Below, in pieces: positions 7,943 to 17,295 of a stretch of 64,000 nucleotides of DNA (position 1 is the first letter of the stretch; every line of letters starts with the position of its first letter). Position numbers and translations under genes: made by a program. Below the pieces are notes generated by a model, which did not search any database, was not told the DNA's origin, and saw nothing but the letters and a program-made list of their open reading frames with translations. Source of the DNA: Mucilaginibacter rigui (GTDB taxonomy: Bacteria > Bacteroidota > Bacteroidia > Sphingobacteriales > Sphingobacteriaceae); NCBI RefSeq assembly GCF_014773275.1, contig NZ_JACWMW010000002.1, forward strand, positions 1 through 64,000. The letters run 5' to 3'.

Positions 7943-9427
7943 ATGCAATTTGTAGCAGCTTTACTCAACATTGATAAAACCCTGCAGGTACCTGTTTACC
8001 AGCAAATAGCCAACGGCATCATTTGCCATATACGGCAGGGAACATTAAAGCCTGCATCTGCATTGCCCAGCAGCCGTACTTTGGCTGCAGGTTTAAAAGT
8101 TCACCGCAATACCGTGGTTGCCGCTTACGATGAATTGTATGCGCAAAGCTGGGTAGATGTTTATCCGCAAAAGGGCATTTTTGTAGCTGCCAACCTGCCC
8201 GAAGTTGCACCAAGGCCGCTGGCCAAAAACCAGCAGGTTTTAACCTATCCCGAAAAAACACATTTTGATGTACGCGATAAAAGGTTGGGCAGCATTAACC
8301 TGTTCACCCCTGGCACCGGGTATACCATTGCTTTTAACGAGGGTTTCCCTGATACGCGCCTTGCCCCTGTTGAGCTGATGCTGCGCGAGTACCGCCGTTT
8401 TGCCAGCTACCAGTTTACATCGCAATACTTATTATACGGCCCCGAGCAGGGTTCTGAAAACCTGCGGATAGAACTGGCGCGTTTCCTGGGCGAAACACGC
8501 GGCCTGAATGTAAAGCCCGGGCATGTTTTAATTACCAAAGGCGCACAGATGGCCATTTACCTGGCCGCGCAGTTGCTGCTTACCAAAGCTGATACCGTAA
8601 TAGCTGCCGACCCGGGTTACTGCGGAGCCAACGAAGTTTTTACCCAAACCGGCGCTAACCTTGAACTGGTACCGGTTGATGAGTTTGGTATTTGTCTTGA
8701 TGCCGTAGAGGCCGTTTGTAAAAAGAAAAAGGTGAAAATTGTATATGTGATACCACATCACCACCAGCCCACAACGGTTACCTTGTGTTCTGAAAGGCGC
8801 ATGCGTTTGCTTGAACTGGCTGCCAGGTACGGTTTCGCTATTATCGAGGATGATTACGATTATGATTTTCATTACACCAGCAGCCCCATCCTGCCCCTGG
8901 CCAGCGCCGATTATTACGGCAGCGTTATCTATATCGGCTCGTTTTGTAAAACCATTGCGCCGGGTATCCGCATCGGCTTTATGGTGGCACCATCAAACCT
9001 GATACAACAAGCAACCCGCATGCGGCGTATTATTGACCGCCAGGGCGAACACCTGCTGGAGGAAGCCATGGCCAACCTGTTAAAAAATGGCGATATAACC
9101 CGCCACCTTAAAAAAGCCAACAAGCTTTACCACGAGCGCCGCGACCTGCTCTGCAGCCTGTTAACCCAACAACTGGGCGAGCATGTCTCCTTTAAGATGC
9201 CCGATGGTGGTTTTGCTATATGGATGAAATACCTGAATGGTTTAAAACCTAAAGATGTAGCCGAGAAGGCGGCAGCAATGGGTTTGGCTATAAGCTCGGG
9301 TAAGGATTATTATTACGACCGCAGCCACGAACACCATCACATCCGGATAGGCTTTGCTTCCATGAATTTAAAAGAGATGGAACAGGCAACCGAAATACTA
9401 ACAAGGGCGGTGAAAAAGCTCATTTAA
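7943..9427 (+). CDS. MocR/PdxR-family transcription regulator (GntR-aminotransferase fusion)
   Basis: DNA-binding regulator using a PLP-dependent aminotransferase-like domain as sensor. An N-terminal GntR winged helix (residues 10-80; LPSSRTLAAGLKVHRNTV) is joined by a linker to a type-I aminotransferase fold. The PLP lysine is K336 in GSFCKTIAPGIRIG, and the PLP-ring aspartate lies in IIEDDYDYDFHY (about 301-311). At 494 residues it is full length. It is divergent from doxX-eamA with operator-like repeats between. Likely effectors are PLP, an amino acid or their adduct. Confidence 0.92.
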   Translation: MQFVAALLNIDKTLQVPVYQQIANGIICHIRQGTLKPASALPSSRTLAAGLKVHRNTVVAAYDELYAQSWVDVYPQKGIFVAANLPEVAPRPLAKNQQVLTYPEKTHFDVRDKRLGSINLFTPGTGYTIAFNEGFPDTRLAPVELMLREYRRFASYQFTSQYLLYGPEQGSENLRIELARFLGETRGLNVKPGHVLITKGAQMAIYLAAQLLLTKADTVIAADPGYCGANEVFTQTGANLELVPVDEFGICLDAVEAVCKKKKVKIVYVIPHHHQPTTVTLCSERRMRLLELAARYGFAIIEDDYDYDFHYTSSPILPLASADYYGSVIYIGSFCKTIAPGIRIGFMVAPSNLIQQATRMRRIIDRQGEHLLEEAMANLLKNGDITRHLKKANKLYHERRDLLCSLLTQQLGEHVSFKMPDGGFAIWMKYLNGLKPKDVAEKAAAMGLAISSGKDYYYDRSHEHHHIRIGFASMNLKEMEQATEILTRAVKKLI

Positions 9428-9431
9428 GATA

Positions 9432-10226
9432 TTAATCTTTCTTCCCGTTCTCTACCCGCTTCACTTCCTCGCGGCGGTCTTTCTTAAAGTCGAAGTCCTC
9501 AAAATCTTTGGTTTGGGGGATGTCTACCAAAAAGCTATCCAGTTCATCAATTTCGATAGTAACGTCGCCGGTGGTTAATTCGATGATGTGGCCACCGCTT
9601 TTTTTGTCGTCACTCAAAAAATGGAAATGGTAACCGGTGATGTTCGGCCCGTCCATAAAGGCCGGGATACGGTAACCTACCAGGGTGCCTTTTATATTTT
9701 CGAAAGTGAAGAAATGTTGCAGGGGCAGCATGTCGGCCAGGGGTACATATGGTTTTTTAACCGGTGGGAATGCCCGGGTTTTGATGAAATTAAAGCTGCC
9801 GGTTATTTTGATCGCATAGATGCCATTTTTGTTCGCTAATAAGCTATCCAGGGACGAAAAAAGGTCTTTTTTGGACAGTTTTTGGCGAACTAAGGCCGTT
9901 TTTTGGGCCTTAAAAAAGTTGACTACCGTAAATGGCGTTAACTCGGTTGGATTCACCTCAAAGGTCTTCCCGGTTGATTGTGTTTGGTAGATCCTGCCAT
10001 CCAATACCAGTACCTCGCCGTCCAGTTTATCGGGGGCACCCAAACCAAAATCGCCGTGTTTTAAAACTTTACTATAGGGATAAACGGCATCATACAACCC
10101 ACCAATAAACGCACTGGCATGGCCTGCAGTATAAAGCGTATTATTTTTTGTTTGTGCCGACGCGTTGCTTGTAGCAAACAGGCATACAAGTGCCATTAAG
10201 CAGGCGTAGAAATTGCGACAGGTCAT
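9432..10226 (-). CDS. budA: Exported alpha-acetolactate decarboxylase
   Basis: Converts 2-acetolactate to (R)-acetoin and CO2, the second step of the acetoin/butanediol branch. The family motifs LYTAGHASAFIGGLYDA and KHGDFGLGAPDKLDGE are present. Zinc ligands are visible as H200, H202 and H213 in GYHFHFLSDDKKSGGH, with a Glu following in IIELTTGD. Residues 1-24 form a clear Sec signal peptide ending ASAQ, so the enzyme is secreted to the periplasm. It ends 4 bases from the end of the convergent MocR gene. No acetolactate synthase or butanediol dehydrogenase gene is nearby. Confidence 0.92.
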   Translation of the reverse strand: MTCRNFYACLMALVCLFATSNASAQTKNNTLYTAGHASAFIGGLYDAVYPYSKVLKHGDFGLGAPDKLDGEVLVLDGRIYQTQSTGKTFEVNPTELTPFTVVNFFKAQKTALVRQKLSKKDLFSSLDSLLANKNGIYAIKITGSFNFIKTRAFPPVKKPYVPLADMLPLQHFFTFENIKGTLVGYRIPAFMDGPNITGYHFHFLSDDKKSGGHIIELTTGDVTIEIDELDSFLVDIPQTKDFEDFDFKKDRREEVKRVENGKKD

Positions 10227-10290
10227 TTTTAGTTAAGGTATATAAGCGCTAATATACTTAATCCCTGCCTGATAGTGCTTTCTCCTTAGC

Positions 10291-10581
10291 TTAATTGGCA
10301 AAAAAGGTTGTAGTGCAAATAAAATCGGCTATCAGCAGGCCCTTATCGCCATTTACTGTTTCAATAGTGTGGATATACTTATAACTTTTTGTAAGCTGAT
10401 CAAACCCCTGGTCAATAACTTTTATGTTCAGATCGGCCATGGTAAAGTTTTCGCTGTTTTGGATATGCAGAAAGGTTTGATCTTTAGTGGGTAAAAAATC
10501 GTCGGTGTAGCCCTTGTCATGCAGGTCGATAACGCGCGACGTAATAGCATGGTTCAGCTTTTTACATTTAATAGCTTTCAT
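10291..10581 (-). CDS. Hypothetical protein, 96 residues
   Basis: No family recognised. The frame is open to 10617, but the ATG at 10581 (MKAIKCKKLN) gives a more natural start. The protein is soluble, mixed alpha/beta in character, with no signal or membrane segment. A segment NGDKGLLIADFICTTTFF near the end suggests a beta-rich core. It lies 64 bases upstream of the acetolactate decarboxylase on the same strand and may be co-transcribed. Confidence 0.6.
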   Translation of the reverse strand: MKAIKCKKLNHAITSRVIDLHDKGYTDDFLPTKDQTFLHIQNSENFTMADLNIKVIDQGFDQLTKSYKYIHTIETVNGDKGLLIADFICTTTFFAN

Positions 10582-10769
10582 TTTTTGATGCCTTTTGTAA
10601 CATATAAACGCAGGCATTTACCCGATTATTACAACTGATTATCAATAATTTATATACAGTTGTTGATATAAGCTGAATGGCCTTGTAACTATTATAGTAT
10701 GCACAAAAACCTACAGTATAAACCATAGGCTTTTATTAATTAATAGGTTGTTACAGCTATTATTTGCCG

Positions 10770-13133
10770 TTACATTACAAACGAATTATCGCCATTTTTA
10801 AGTACATAGGTTTTTGCCTTCCAAACAAATATGCCCGACGTAGTTTGTGGCAGGTTGATCTTGATTTGCCATTTATTTTTAACAAGCAGATAAGATACAG
10901 TAACCTTACCTGACGGATGCGGGATCTCGCCGCTTACATTGGTCAGCGTGCCTAAATGAGGCTCAATCTTTATTTTGCTGAAACCCGGCGCATAGCTATC
11001 AATACCCAGCACTGTTCTGTAAAATTCAATATTAGGGCTGCTTCCCCAGGCGTGGCAATCAGACCGGGATGTGTTAACGTCCGAATACTCTGCCCAGGTA
11101 GTCAGGCCCATGGCCATATTTTCCCGGTAAATACCCAGCCAGTTTATATAATCGTTACCGAGGCCTGCTTTTACCAATGCCTGGTTCAGGTAATATTTAA
11201 AGTAAACCGAGCATTGCGTTAAGTTTTTATCGGTAAGTATCCCATTGGCTACAGCCGTCATATCTGTTTTACTTACCATACCGGCAAGTATTGCAAGGGC
11301 GTTAACGTGCTGCGAGTACCCATTTTTCTCTTTGGTATCTGCGTATAAATTTTTAGTAGGGTTCCAGTACTTACGCTGTATAGTGGCCTTTAACTGTGCC
11401 GCTTTATGTGTATAGATACTGGCATAATCCTGTAAACCAATTTTGGCTTCCATTTCTGCAGCCCATTGGTACGCCAACAGCAATTGCAGGTCGTAAATAG
11501 CGGCACTACCGTCTTTATCTTTCACCTCGCCCCATAAATTGCCGGCCCAATCAACAAACGCCCAGTACGGGGTATCTTTTAATGATCCGTCGGCCTGCTG
11601 GTATTTGCTAAAAAAATCCAGCACGCCCCTTTCGCCCAGCAGCTTATTTTTTATAAACTCATCACCACCACGATACATCCAGTAATCGTGTAACATCCCT
11701 ATGTACCATAACGAGAATGGTGATATAACCTGCGTACCACGTGATGGGTAACAACTTGCGGTTATGCCTTCGGGTAGGCGCGAGTGGTCCATTTGTGTAA
11801 GCGCATTGCGCGCAAGCCGGTCATCCGTTGTATTGTAATAAGATACCATGGCCTGTATGCGGGTATCGCCAATATATTGCAGCTGCTCATAGTATGGGCA
11901 ATCCATATAAGTTTCCCATGCGTTAAGCCTTGCTGTGCGCCAGCCAATATCCAGCATTTGCTTTATTTCGGCATTATCCGTATTAAATGCCGCTGCCTGT
12001 TTAAAAGGATACCCTGTAAAAGTGCCATAAATGTCATCAATCACCAACGGGTCCGCTTTTGTTTTTACAAACAACCTGATGTAACGATAAGTACGAAAAT
12101 TTAATGTTGTGAACGATTGCCCCTTACTGCCATCGCAGATCAAGCTATCTATCCTCCCTACAAACTCTTTACCCTCTACATCATTACGGTTGCCTTTAAT
12201 AACCCCTTTACTGCCCTTTTGATAAAGCGACTCGGCGTAGCCAAGCGAGATCCCCGCATCTTTACCGCCGCTAAAATTTAATGTTACGTAGGCGTTTGTT
12301 TCAACGGTTTGATCGAGCAATAAAGAAACTGTGGCATTTGCCGGGATGGTTACCGAAGTCTTTTCCTTAGGGAACGTTGGCGGCATGCTTATACCTACAG
12401 CGCTACGTAGCTTAGGGATACGCTGATAGATCATTTCTCTTGCAGGCAGTGATGAGGGCACCAAAGCCCATTCTATACCCCAGGCCGTACCCTTAAGTTT
12501 ACCCTCCGACAGGTTAACTGTGCCCGACCAGGCGCTGTCATTAAAGGCCGCCGTAGTCCAATTGCTTTTAACCGCGTGGTTCATATCCACCAATTCGCCT
12601 TTACTGGCAGCAAAAAAATAACCGGGGATAGGCTGATGCCCCGCATCACGGAAGCATTTCCAGGTAGTATTAGTATTTAAGATCTCTTCTTTTTTAGAAC
12701 TACCCTGCAAAATAAAACCGGTACGCACAGTGATCTGAGCTGCCGGGCTATATTGAGCTTCGTTCCAAACAAGTGCGGCAATTACATTTTTTCCTGCCAT
12801 TAAATATGGTGCAAGATCAACCGTTTCATAATTCCAGTAGTACGTATCTCCGCGCGCAGGCCCAAGCGAAACCAAAGTGCCGTTTACATATAATTTATAG
12901 CGGTTATCGGCCGATACATGCACTTTGAATGTGGATGGTTTAGTAGCAAGATCAATACTTTTACGGTAATAATAAACCCCGTAATCTTTACCAAAATCGT
13001 ACGGTGCTCCTATCCAATAAGAGTTCCATGGCCGGTTACTGCTTGTATCTGCTCCACTGCCTGATTGGGCAACGCCTGTTTTGAATAAAAAAACACTAAG
13101 AACAAATATTATTAAAGTAAAAATGTATTTCAT
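10770..13133 (-). CDS. Exported alpha-L-rhamnosidase, GH78
   Basis: Cleaves terminal alpha-L-rhamnose from glycosides or polysaccharides. A signal peptide (residues 1-22, ending GVAQ) exports it. An N-terminal carbohydrate-binding-like beta domain (about 35-230; WIGAPYD, DNRYKLYVNG) precedes a second beta region (230-380) and the (alpha/alpha)6 catalytic domain (about 385-690). The GH78 acid-residue region DCPYYEQLQYIGDTR is at 411-425, and the C-terminal beta domain follows (APGFSKIKIEPHLG, then GKVTVSYL). In many GH78 enzymes the motif reads DCPxREE; here Tyr-Glu-Gln stands there. It is not adjacent to a SusCD pair and appears monocistronic. Confidence 0.88.
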   Translation of the reverse strand: MKYIFTLIIFVLSVFLFKTGVAQSGSGADTSSNRPWNSYWIGAPYDFGKDYGVYYYRKSIDLATKPSTFKVHVSADNRYKLYVNGTLVSLGPARGDTYYWNYETVDLAPYLMAGKNVIAALVWNEAQYSPAAQITVRTGFILQGSSKKEEILNTNTTWKCFRDAGHQPIPGYFFAASKGELVDMNHAVKSNWTTAAFNDSAWSGTVNLSEGKLKGTAWGIEWALVPSSLPAREMIYQRIPKLRSAVGISMPPTFPKEKTSVTIPANATVSLLLDQTVETNAYVTLNFSGGKDAGISLGYAESLYQKGSKGVIKGNRNDVEGKEFVGRIDSLICDGSKGQSFTTLNFRTYRYIRLFVKTKADPLVIDDIYGTFTGYPFKQAAAFNTDNAEIKQMLDIGWRTARLNAWETYMDCPYYEQLQYIGDTRIQAMVSYYNTTDDRLARNALTQMDHSRLPEGITASCYPSRGTQVISPFSLWYIGMLHDYWMYRGGDEFIKNKLLGERGVLDFFSKYQQADGSLKDTPYWAFVDWAGNLWGEVKDKDGSAAIYDLQLLLAYQWAAEMEAKIGLQDYASIYTHKAAQLKATIQRKYWNPTKNLYADTKEKNGYSQHVNALAILAGMVSKTDMTAVANGILTDKNLTQCSVYFKYYLNQALVKAGLGNDYINWLGIYRENMAMGLTTWAEYSDVNTSRSDCHAWGSSPNIEFYRTVLGIDSYAPGFSKIKIEPHLGTLTNVSGEIPHPSGKVTVSYLLVKNKWQIKINLPQTTSGIFVWKAKTYVLKNGDNSFVM

Positions 13134-13336
13134 TTAAAGGTATTGTCGGTTTATGGCAAATGCCCTAAAGGCTATCATTGTATTGATTATACCTAAAGTT
13201 AATTGGTTGGTGCTAATTTAGCTAAATTGTTTTAGCCAACTATGCCTCACTATACCTTTTTATTTTTTTCAAATAAACTTGCCGTTAATTGCTTACTTAG
13301 GATTGTTGCTGTTATGTAAAGATAAATACTTATTCA

Positions 13337-13360
13337 ATAAATGACCGTTCGGTCATTTAT
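13337..13360. promoter_or_regulatory. Perfect TetR-type operator
   Basis: ATAAATGACCG-TT-CGGTCATTTAT: two perfect 11-bp arms around a 2-bp spacer. It overlaps the -7 element TATATTTG at 13358-13365 and lies 20 bases upstream of the TetR start. Binding would block its own promoter, and hence the downstream efflux gene. Confidence 0.82.
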
Positions 13361-13365
13361 ATTTG
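13358..13365 (+). promoter_or_regulatory. -7 element of the tetR-MFS unit
   Basis: TATATTTG matches TAnnTTTG exactly. It overlaps the right end of the 11-bp-arm palindrome. No good TTG is seen 24 bp upstream. Confidence 0.55.
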
Positions 13366-13380
13366 CGCATTATTTCTATT

Positions 13381-13974
13381 ATGTCAAAAGGAGAAAGCAC
13401 TAAACAAATGATCATTGAACGGGCCACTCCCATCTTTAATAAGAAGGGAATCTTCGGCACATCAATGAGCGATATTATGGAAGCTGCGAAGCTATCTAAA
13501 GGTAGCCTGTATGTACACTTCGAGGACAAAGACTCGCTGGCATTTGCTGTGCTTGAATATAGCCTAGACCTGCAAAACAAAAAGCTTAGTTCCTCAATGG
13601 ATCATATTAACGATCCTTACCAAAAGCTATTGGCCTACCTGGATATTTACCGCGACCCCATGAACCCTACTGTACCCGGCGGCTGTCCTATGATGAATTT
13701 TGGTATGGAAGCCGATGATAACTTCCCATTAGTGAAAGAGCGGGTAAACAGGGCTATAGAAATGCGGCAAAAATTCCTGCAAGAAATCATTAAAGACGGG
13801 ATATACAAGGGCATTTTTAAATCCGACTGGAACTACCGGGAGTTTGCGACAGTAATGTTTGCACTTGTACAAGGCGGTATTATGGTTTGCCGCATTGCCG
13901 GGAGCAGTGCAAAAATGGCAGCCATCATAAACCAGCTTAAAAGCCTGATACAGGCACAGCTTATCAAAAAATAA
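13381..13974 (+). CDS. TetR/AcrR-family repressor
   Basis: Ligand-controlled repressor. The N-terminal helix-turn-helix spans about residues 8-55 (ATPIFNKKGIFGTSMSDIMEAA, KLSKGSLYVHFEDKDSLAF). The C-terminal ligand-binding domain has the Cys-containing GGCPMMNFGMEADD seen in the YdeS/TetR_C type. The frame is open from TTG 13363, but ATG 13381 is preferred: it lies downstream of the promoter and gives a 197-residue protein. The MFS gene follows 27 bases later. The perfect palindrome upstream implies autorepression. Confidence 0.92.
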   Translation: MSKGESTKQMIIERATPIFNKKGIFGTSMSDIMEAAKLSKGSLYVHFEDKDSLAFAVLEYSLDLQNKKLSSSMDHINDPYQKLLAYLDIYRDPMNPTVPGGCPMMNFGMEADDNFPLVKERVNRAIEMRQKFLQEIIKDGIYKGIFKSDWNYREFATVMFALVQGGIMVCRIAGSSAKMAAIINQLKSLIQAQLIKK

Positions 13975-14001
13975 AACTCAACAATTACTATATATAACAT
14001 A

Positions 14002-15240
14002 ATGAACGAGCATACCGAAGAACTTATTGAGGAAGCCCCTAAAAAATATACATCCAATACCATTACAGAAAGTAACCGTAAAAGGGCAACTATCCTGGCA
14101 TTCGCGCTTGTTCCGCTTTCGGGCCTGGCTACAGATATCTATCTGCCATCGTTCCCCAATATGGCCTTGTCTTTTAAAGTAGGGGCATCAAGTATACAGT
14201 ACACCATTATTTGTTTTTTACTGAGCTACGGTATTGCCCAACTGTTTGTAGGCTCTATCATCGATAGCTTTGGGCGTTACCGAATCAACCTGGCATCGCT
14301 GCTGGTATTTGCCTTAAGCAGCTTTGTAATTGTTTTTACTACCAATATCCACATTGTTTACCTGATGCGGGTGGTACAGGGTATAACTACGGCCTTTATT
14401 ATTGTTGGCAAGCGGGCCTTTTTTGTTGATGTTTATACCGGCGAAAAACGCAGGCATTACACCAGCATGTTATCTATTGTTTGGGCAACAGCGCCAATCC
14501 TGGCACCATTTTTTGGCGGCTATCTTCAAAAAAGCTTCGGCTGGCAATCTAACTTTGTTGTATTGGGGATATATGGCGTAGTTATGTTTTTGTTAGAGCT
14601 TGTCTACAGCGGCGAATCTATCAATATAAAACATCCGTTTCATCCTAAAGCTATATTTAAAGTATACAGAACGTTGATCTCATCGGCCGATTTTACTTTT
14701 GGGATAGTCGTTTTGGGTGTATGTTTCGGTACCCTGATGATCTTCTCTATGTCTGCACCGTTTATTGTTGAACACCTGTTCCATCTGTCAGCTGTTGCAA
14801 CAGGCTATTGCGCATTGCTATCCGGTACATCCATTTTTATTGGGGGCATTTTAGGTAAAACCTTAAAATTCGGATCGCTGGCAAAAAAACTTATCCTGGC
14901 AAATATTACACAACTGGTTTTAATTGGGCTGATGTATGTTCTTACCCCCGTTTATACCAGCCTGCCATTCCTGATGATGTTTGTAGTACTGATCAATATT
15001 ATTTGCGGGTTTATTTACAACCTGTTCTTTACCTATTGCTTAACCCGGTTCCCGCTAAATGCAGGTGTTGCCAGTGGTTTAACCAGCGGAGGCTCGTACC
15101 TGGTAACATCGCTTGTTACTTCGGTATTATTTGTTTTCATGGTTATTAAAGATCCCTCATCCCTCGCGTTAGGATACCTGGTGTTTGGCTTGCTTATCAC
15201 AGGGTTACTACTATTCCTGCGTAAGAAACTGGCATATTAA
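14002..15240 (+). CDS. Bcr/CflA-type MFS drug-efflux transporter
   Basis: Inner-membrane proton-driven efflux protein with 12 transmembrane helices, 412 residues. The first helix carries the family motif SGLATDIYLPSFPNMA, and motif A-like residues follow helix 2 (GSIIDSFGRYRINL). A polar N-terminal tail of about 30 residues precedes helix 1. It sits behind a TetR repressor gene, so export of a compound sensed by that repressor is the likely role. A strong hairpin terminator follows. Confidence 0.9.
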   Translation: MNEHTEELIEEAPKKYTSNTITESNRKRATILAFALVPLSGLATDIYLPSFPNMALSFKVGASSIQYTIICFLLSYGIAQLFVGSIIDSFGRYRINLASLLVFALSSFVIVFTTNIHIVYLMRVVQGITTAFIIVGKRAFFVDVYTGEKRRHYTSMLSIVWATAPILAPFFGGYLQKSFGWQSNFVVLGIYGVVMFLLELVYSGESINIKHPFHPKAIFKVYRTLISSADFTFGIVVLGVCFGTLMIFSMSAPFIVEHLFHLSAVATGYCALLSGTSIFIGGILGKTLKFGSLAKKLILANITQLVLIGLMYVLTPVYTSLPFLMMFVVLINIICGFIYNLFFTYCLTRFPLNAGVASGLTSGGSYLVTSLVTSVLFVFMVIKDPSSLALGYLVFGLLITGLLLFLRKKLAY

Positions 15241-15252
15241 TATCTACAATAC

Positions 15253-15294
15253 AAACAAAAGGCTTGCGGTATTATTATCGCAAGCCTTTTGTTT
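15253..15294 (+). terminator. Hairpin terminator after the MFS gene
   Basis: AAACAAAAGGCTTGCG and its exact reverse complement flank a 10-base loop. The T-rich end fits intrinsic termination; the A-rich start would also serve the other strand. Confidence 0.85.
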
Positions 15295-15503
15295 ATTAAC
15301 ATGCTGCCTTATTTTCTTTTTTACTATTTGTCGCGTTTGCCCCCTAAGGTTGTCGGGATAAGGCCTTACTTGTTTATCCCCTACCTGTTAATTTTGTTTT
15401 TATAAATTACCTCTGAAGCATGAAAAATATTTAATAAACATATCAACCGTCACCTGCAGCAATTTAACAGGCAAAAAAATCTAATTAAATAAAACATAAA
15501 ACT

Positions 15504-15992
15504 ATGAGCAGCGTAAAATCAAATCAGAATATCATACCATTCCTATGGTTTGATAACAGGGCGGAAGAAGCCATGAACTTTTACACCGGCATTTTCCCAA
15601 ACTCAGAAATAACGTTACTGAAACACTGGGGAGAAGGATCGCCTTTCGGGGCAGATAAGGTTATGGCGGGGCAGATCATCATCAATGGGTTACAGGTAAA
15701 TTTATTTGATGCAGGGCCACAGTTTAAATTCAGCGAAGCTTTTTCTTTTTTTGTTCTCTGCAAAACACAGCAGGAAATTGATACCTATTGGGAGAAACTA
15801 AGCGAGGGTGGCAACGAAAGCCAGTGCGGCTGGCTGAAAGATAAGTTTGGCTTTTCGTGGCAGATAGTCCCTGATATGTTGGAAGACAGGCTTGCCAACG
15901 GCGAACCCGCAAAGGTTGCCCAAATGATGCAGGCATTGTGGCAAATGAAAAAACTGAACATTGCCGAGCTAGATACCGCGTATAATAAATAA
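15504..15992 (+). CDS. PhnB-like VOC-fold protein
   Basis: Member of the 3-demethylubiquinone-methyltransferase/PhnB group of vicinal-oxygen-chelate proteins. It has the opening IIPFLWFDNRAEEAMNFYTG and the ending FGFSWQIVPDML. At 162 residues it is a single VOC domain plus a short helical tail (KVAQMMQALWQMKK). Despite the name, members are often small dimers of unknown activity and are not ubiquinone methyltransferases. It is monocistronic, with a terminator directly after. Confidence 0.85.
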   Translation: MSSVKSNQNIIPFLWFDNRAEEAMNFYTGIFPNSEITLLKHWGEGSPFGADKVMAGQIIINGLQVNLFDAGPQFKFSEAFSFFVLCKTQQEIDTYWEKLSEGGNESQCGWLKDKFGFSWQIVPDMLEDRLANGEPAKVAQMMQALWQMKKLNIAELDTAYNK

Positions 15993-16010
15993 GGAATAAT
16001 TGAATAAAAC

Positions 16011-16043
16011 AAAAAGCCGTTTACAAACAATAAACGGCTTTTT
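16011..16043 (+). terminator. Hairpin terminator after the PhnB-like gene
   Basis: AAAAAGCCGTTT, 9-base loop, AAACGGCTTTTT: perfect stem with T-run, 19 bases after the stop codon. Confidence 0.85.
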
Positions 16044-16180
16044 GCTTTATTATAAAGGAAGCCGCTGCAAGTAAATAAACGGCAGTTTTCAAAGTCACAT
16101 AAAAACTTGGGATATTAGCCAGGCAACATACCGTTAAAACGCTATGCTCACACTACAGATCTGGAAAATTGCGTTTACAG

Positions 16181-16312
16181 CCGATAGAACCAAATTTGCC
16201 ACTACCCAACTGGCCAAAATGGAATAAGGAGATAGCCAGCGTGCTTACTTACGTGCGTAACAATTTTGGTAACACCAGCAGCTTAATAACCGAAGCCGAG
16301 GTAAGGGCCTAA
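16181..16312 (+). pseudogene. Remnant of a class I cytochrome c C-terminus
   Basis: One frame reads as the C-terminal end of a Bacteroidetes cytochrome c: PLPNWPKWNKEIASVLTYVR then NNFGNTSSLITEAEV, ending in TAA. It matches the usual last helix (IASVLTYIRNNFGN) and tail (TPEEV) of such proteins. There is no start codon or CXXCH heme motif upstream in the frame, only unrelated residues. So this is a decayed 3' end, perhaps of a sorbosone-dehydrogenase or PQQ-enzyme-linked cytochrome. Confidence 0.6.
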
Positions 16313-16338
16313 AGGGCAAAACTATCTGCCAAAAAGAA

Positions 16339-17103
16339 TTAGCTACCCATTTTTTTCAACAGCTCTTTTAGCTCATCTATTTTGTCGGTAGATAGGATGT
16401 CGGCATTCAATTCCATCAGTTTTTGCCATCCACCTGTATTATCTGGTGCAGCCCAAAATCGGATTTTTTTACCGGATGCATGTACTGCGTTTATAACCGA
16501 TTTAAGCACCCGCTCATCCACAAGCGGCAATGTACCTTCTCCGCGCCATTTTGAGTAGTTTTCAAAATTAAGGCTTACCTGCGCAACTCGTTTCCATTGC
16601 TCTGCGGTATGCGGAAGTTGCAGGTCGTCATCAAAAGTAATATAGGTTGGATATTTATTGTACAAAGAAGGTGGCGGCCGGTTCCCTGTTATGATAATAC
16701 TAAGCGCCTTATTGTTATTGCCCGATTTTATCAGGCCTTTAAGCGGCTTTAATTCTTTTAACAATTCGGCTAATATAGGGGCATATGCTTCTTTCAGGTC
16801 TATGACCAGGTTAAGCGGCCTTGGCCGGGTTTTAAATTCCTTCAGGATGGGCTGCACGTACATCTTGTCGAGTGAGAGCTGCTGCTTCGCGCCGGTGGTA
16901 TCATGAGCTACAACCAACCTGCCACTACGCAGGTACACATCGGCCTCTATAGCGCCTGCACCTGCATTAAAAGCATGATAAAAAGCTTCGGGCCTTGAGT
17001 AATCGTTATGTGAATGAATATCTGACGCAGCATATTTTTCCTGCGCGGATGCGGAATTAACAAACGCTATAAACAGCGATATGTATAAAAATGGTTTTAA
17101 CAT
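16339..17103 (-). CDS. Exported glycerophosphodiester phosphodiesterase/PLC-like enzyme
   Basis: Predicted TIM-barrel phosphodiesterase. The N-terminal HSHNDYSRPEAFYHAFNAG followed by AIEADVYLRSGRLVVAHD carries the His, Glu-x-Asp and second His typical of GDPD/PI-PLC-like enzymes; WAAPD near the C-terminus is also usual. The signal peptide ends at SASAQE. The ATG at 17103 (MLKPFLYISLF) is preferred over the upstream start at 17118, as it begins the signal peptide properly. It probably hydrolyses glycerophosphodiesters in the periplasm. It is downstream of the SusCD/phosphatase operon on the same strand with a 250-base gap. Confidence 0.8.
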   Translation of the reverse strand: MLKPFLYISLFIAFVNSASAQEKYAASDIHSHNDYSRPEAFYHAFNAGAGAIEADVYLRSGRLVVAHDTTGAKQQLSLDKMYVQPILKEFKTRPRPLNLVIDLKEAYAPILAELLKELKPLKGLIKSGNNNKALSIIITGNRPPPSLYNKYPTYITFDDDLQLPHTAEQWKRVAQVSLNFENYSKWRGEGTLPLVDERVLKSVINAVHASGKKIRFWAAPDNTGGWQKLMELNADILSTDKIDELKELLKKMGS

Positions 17104-17295
17104 AATACAATATACCAAAGTATAACACCTATGTGAAAGTTTGTTGGAATCTTGTTACACAAAAAAGGAGATCACCGAACTTTCAGTTGAGGCATCGATA
17201 TACTACGCACCGAATTACAAACACCTTTGATGCAGATTAATCTATGAGATAAATGAAATTAAGTATAGACTGTTTTTATAATTACTCGGTTAGCA

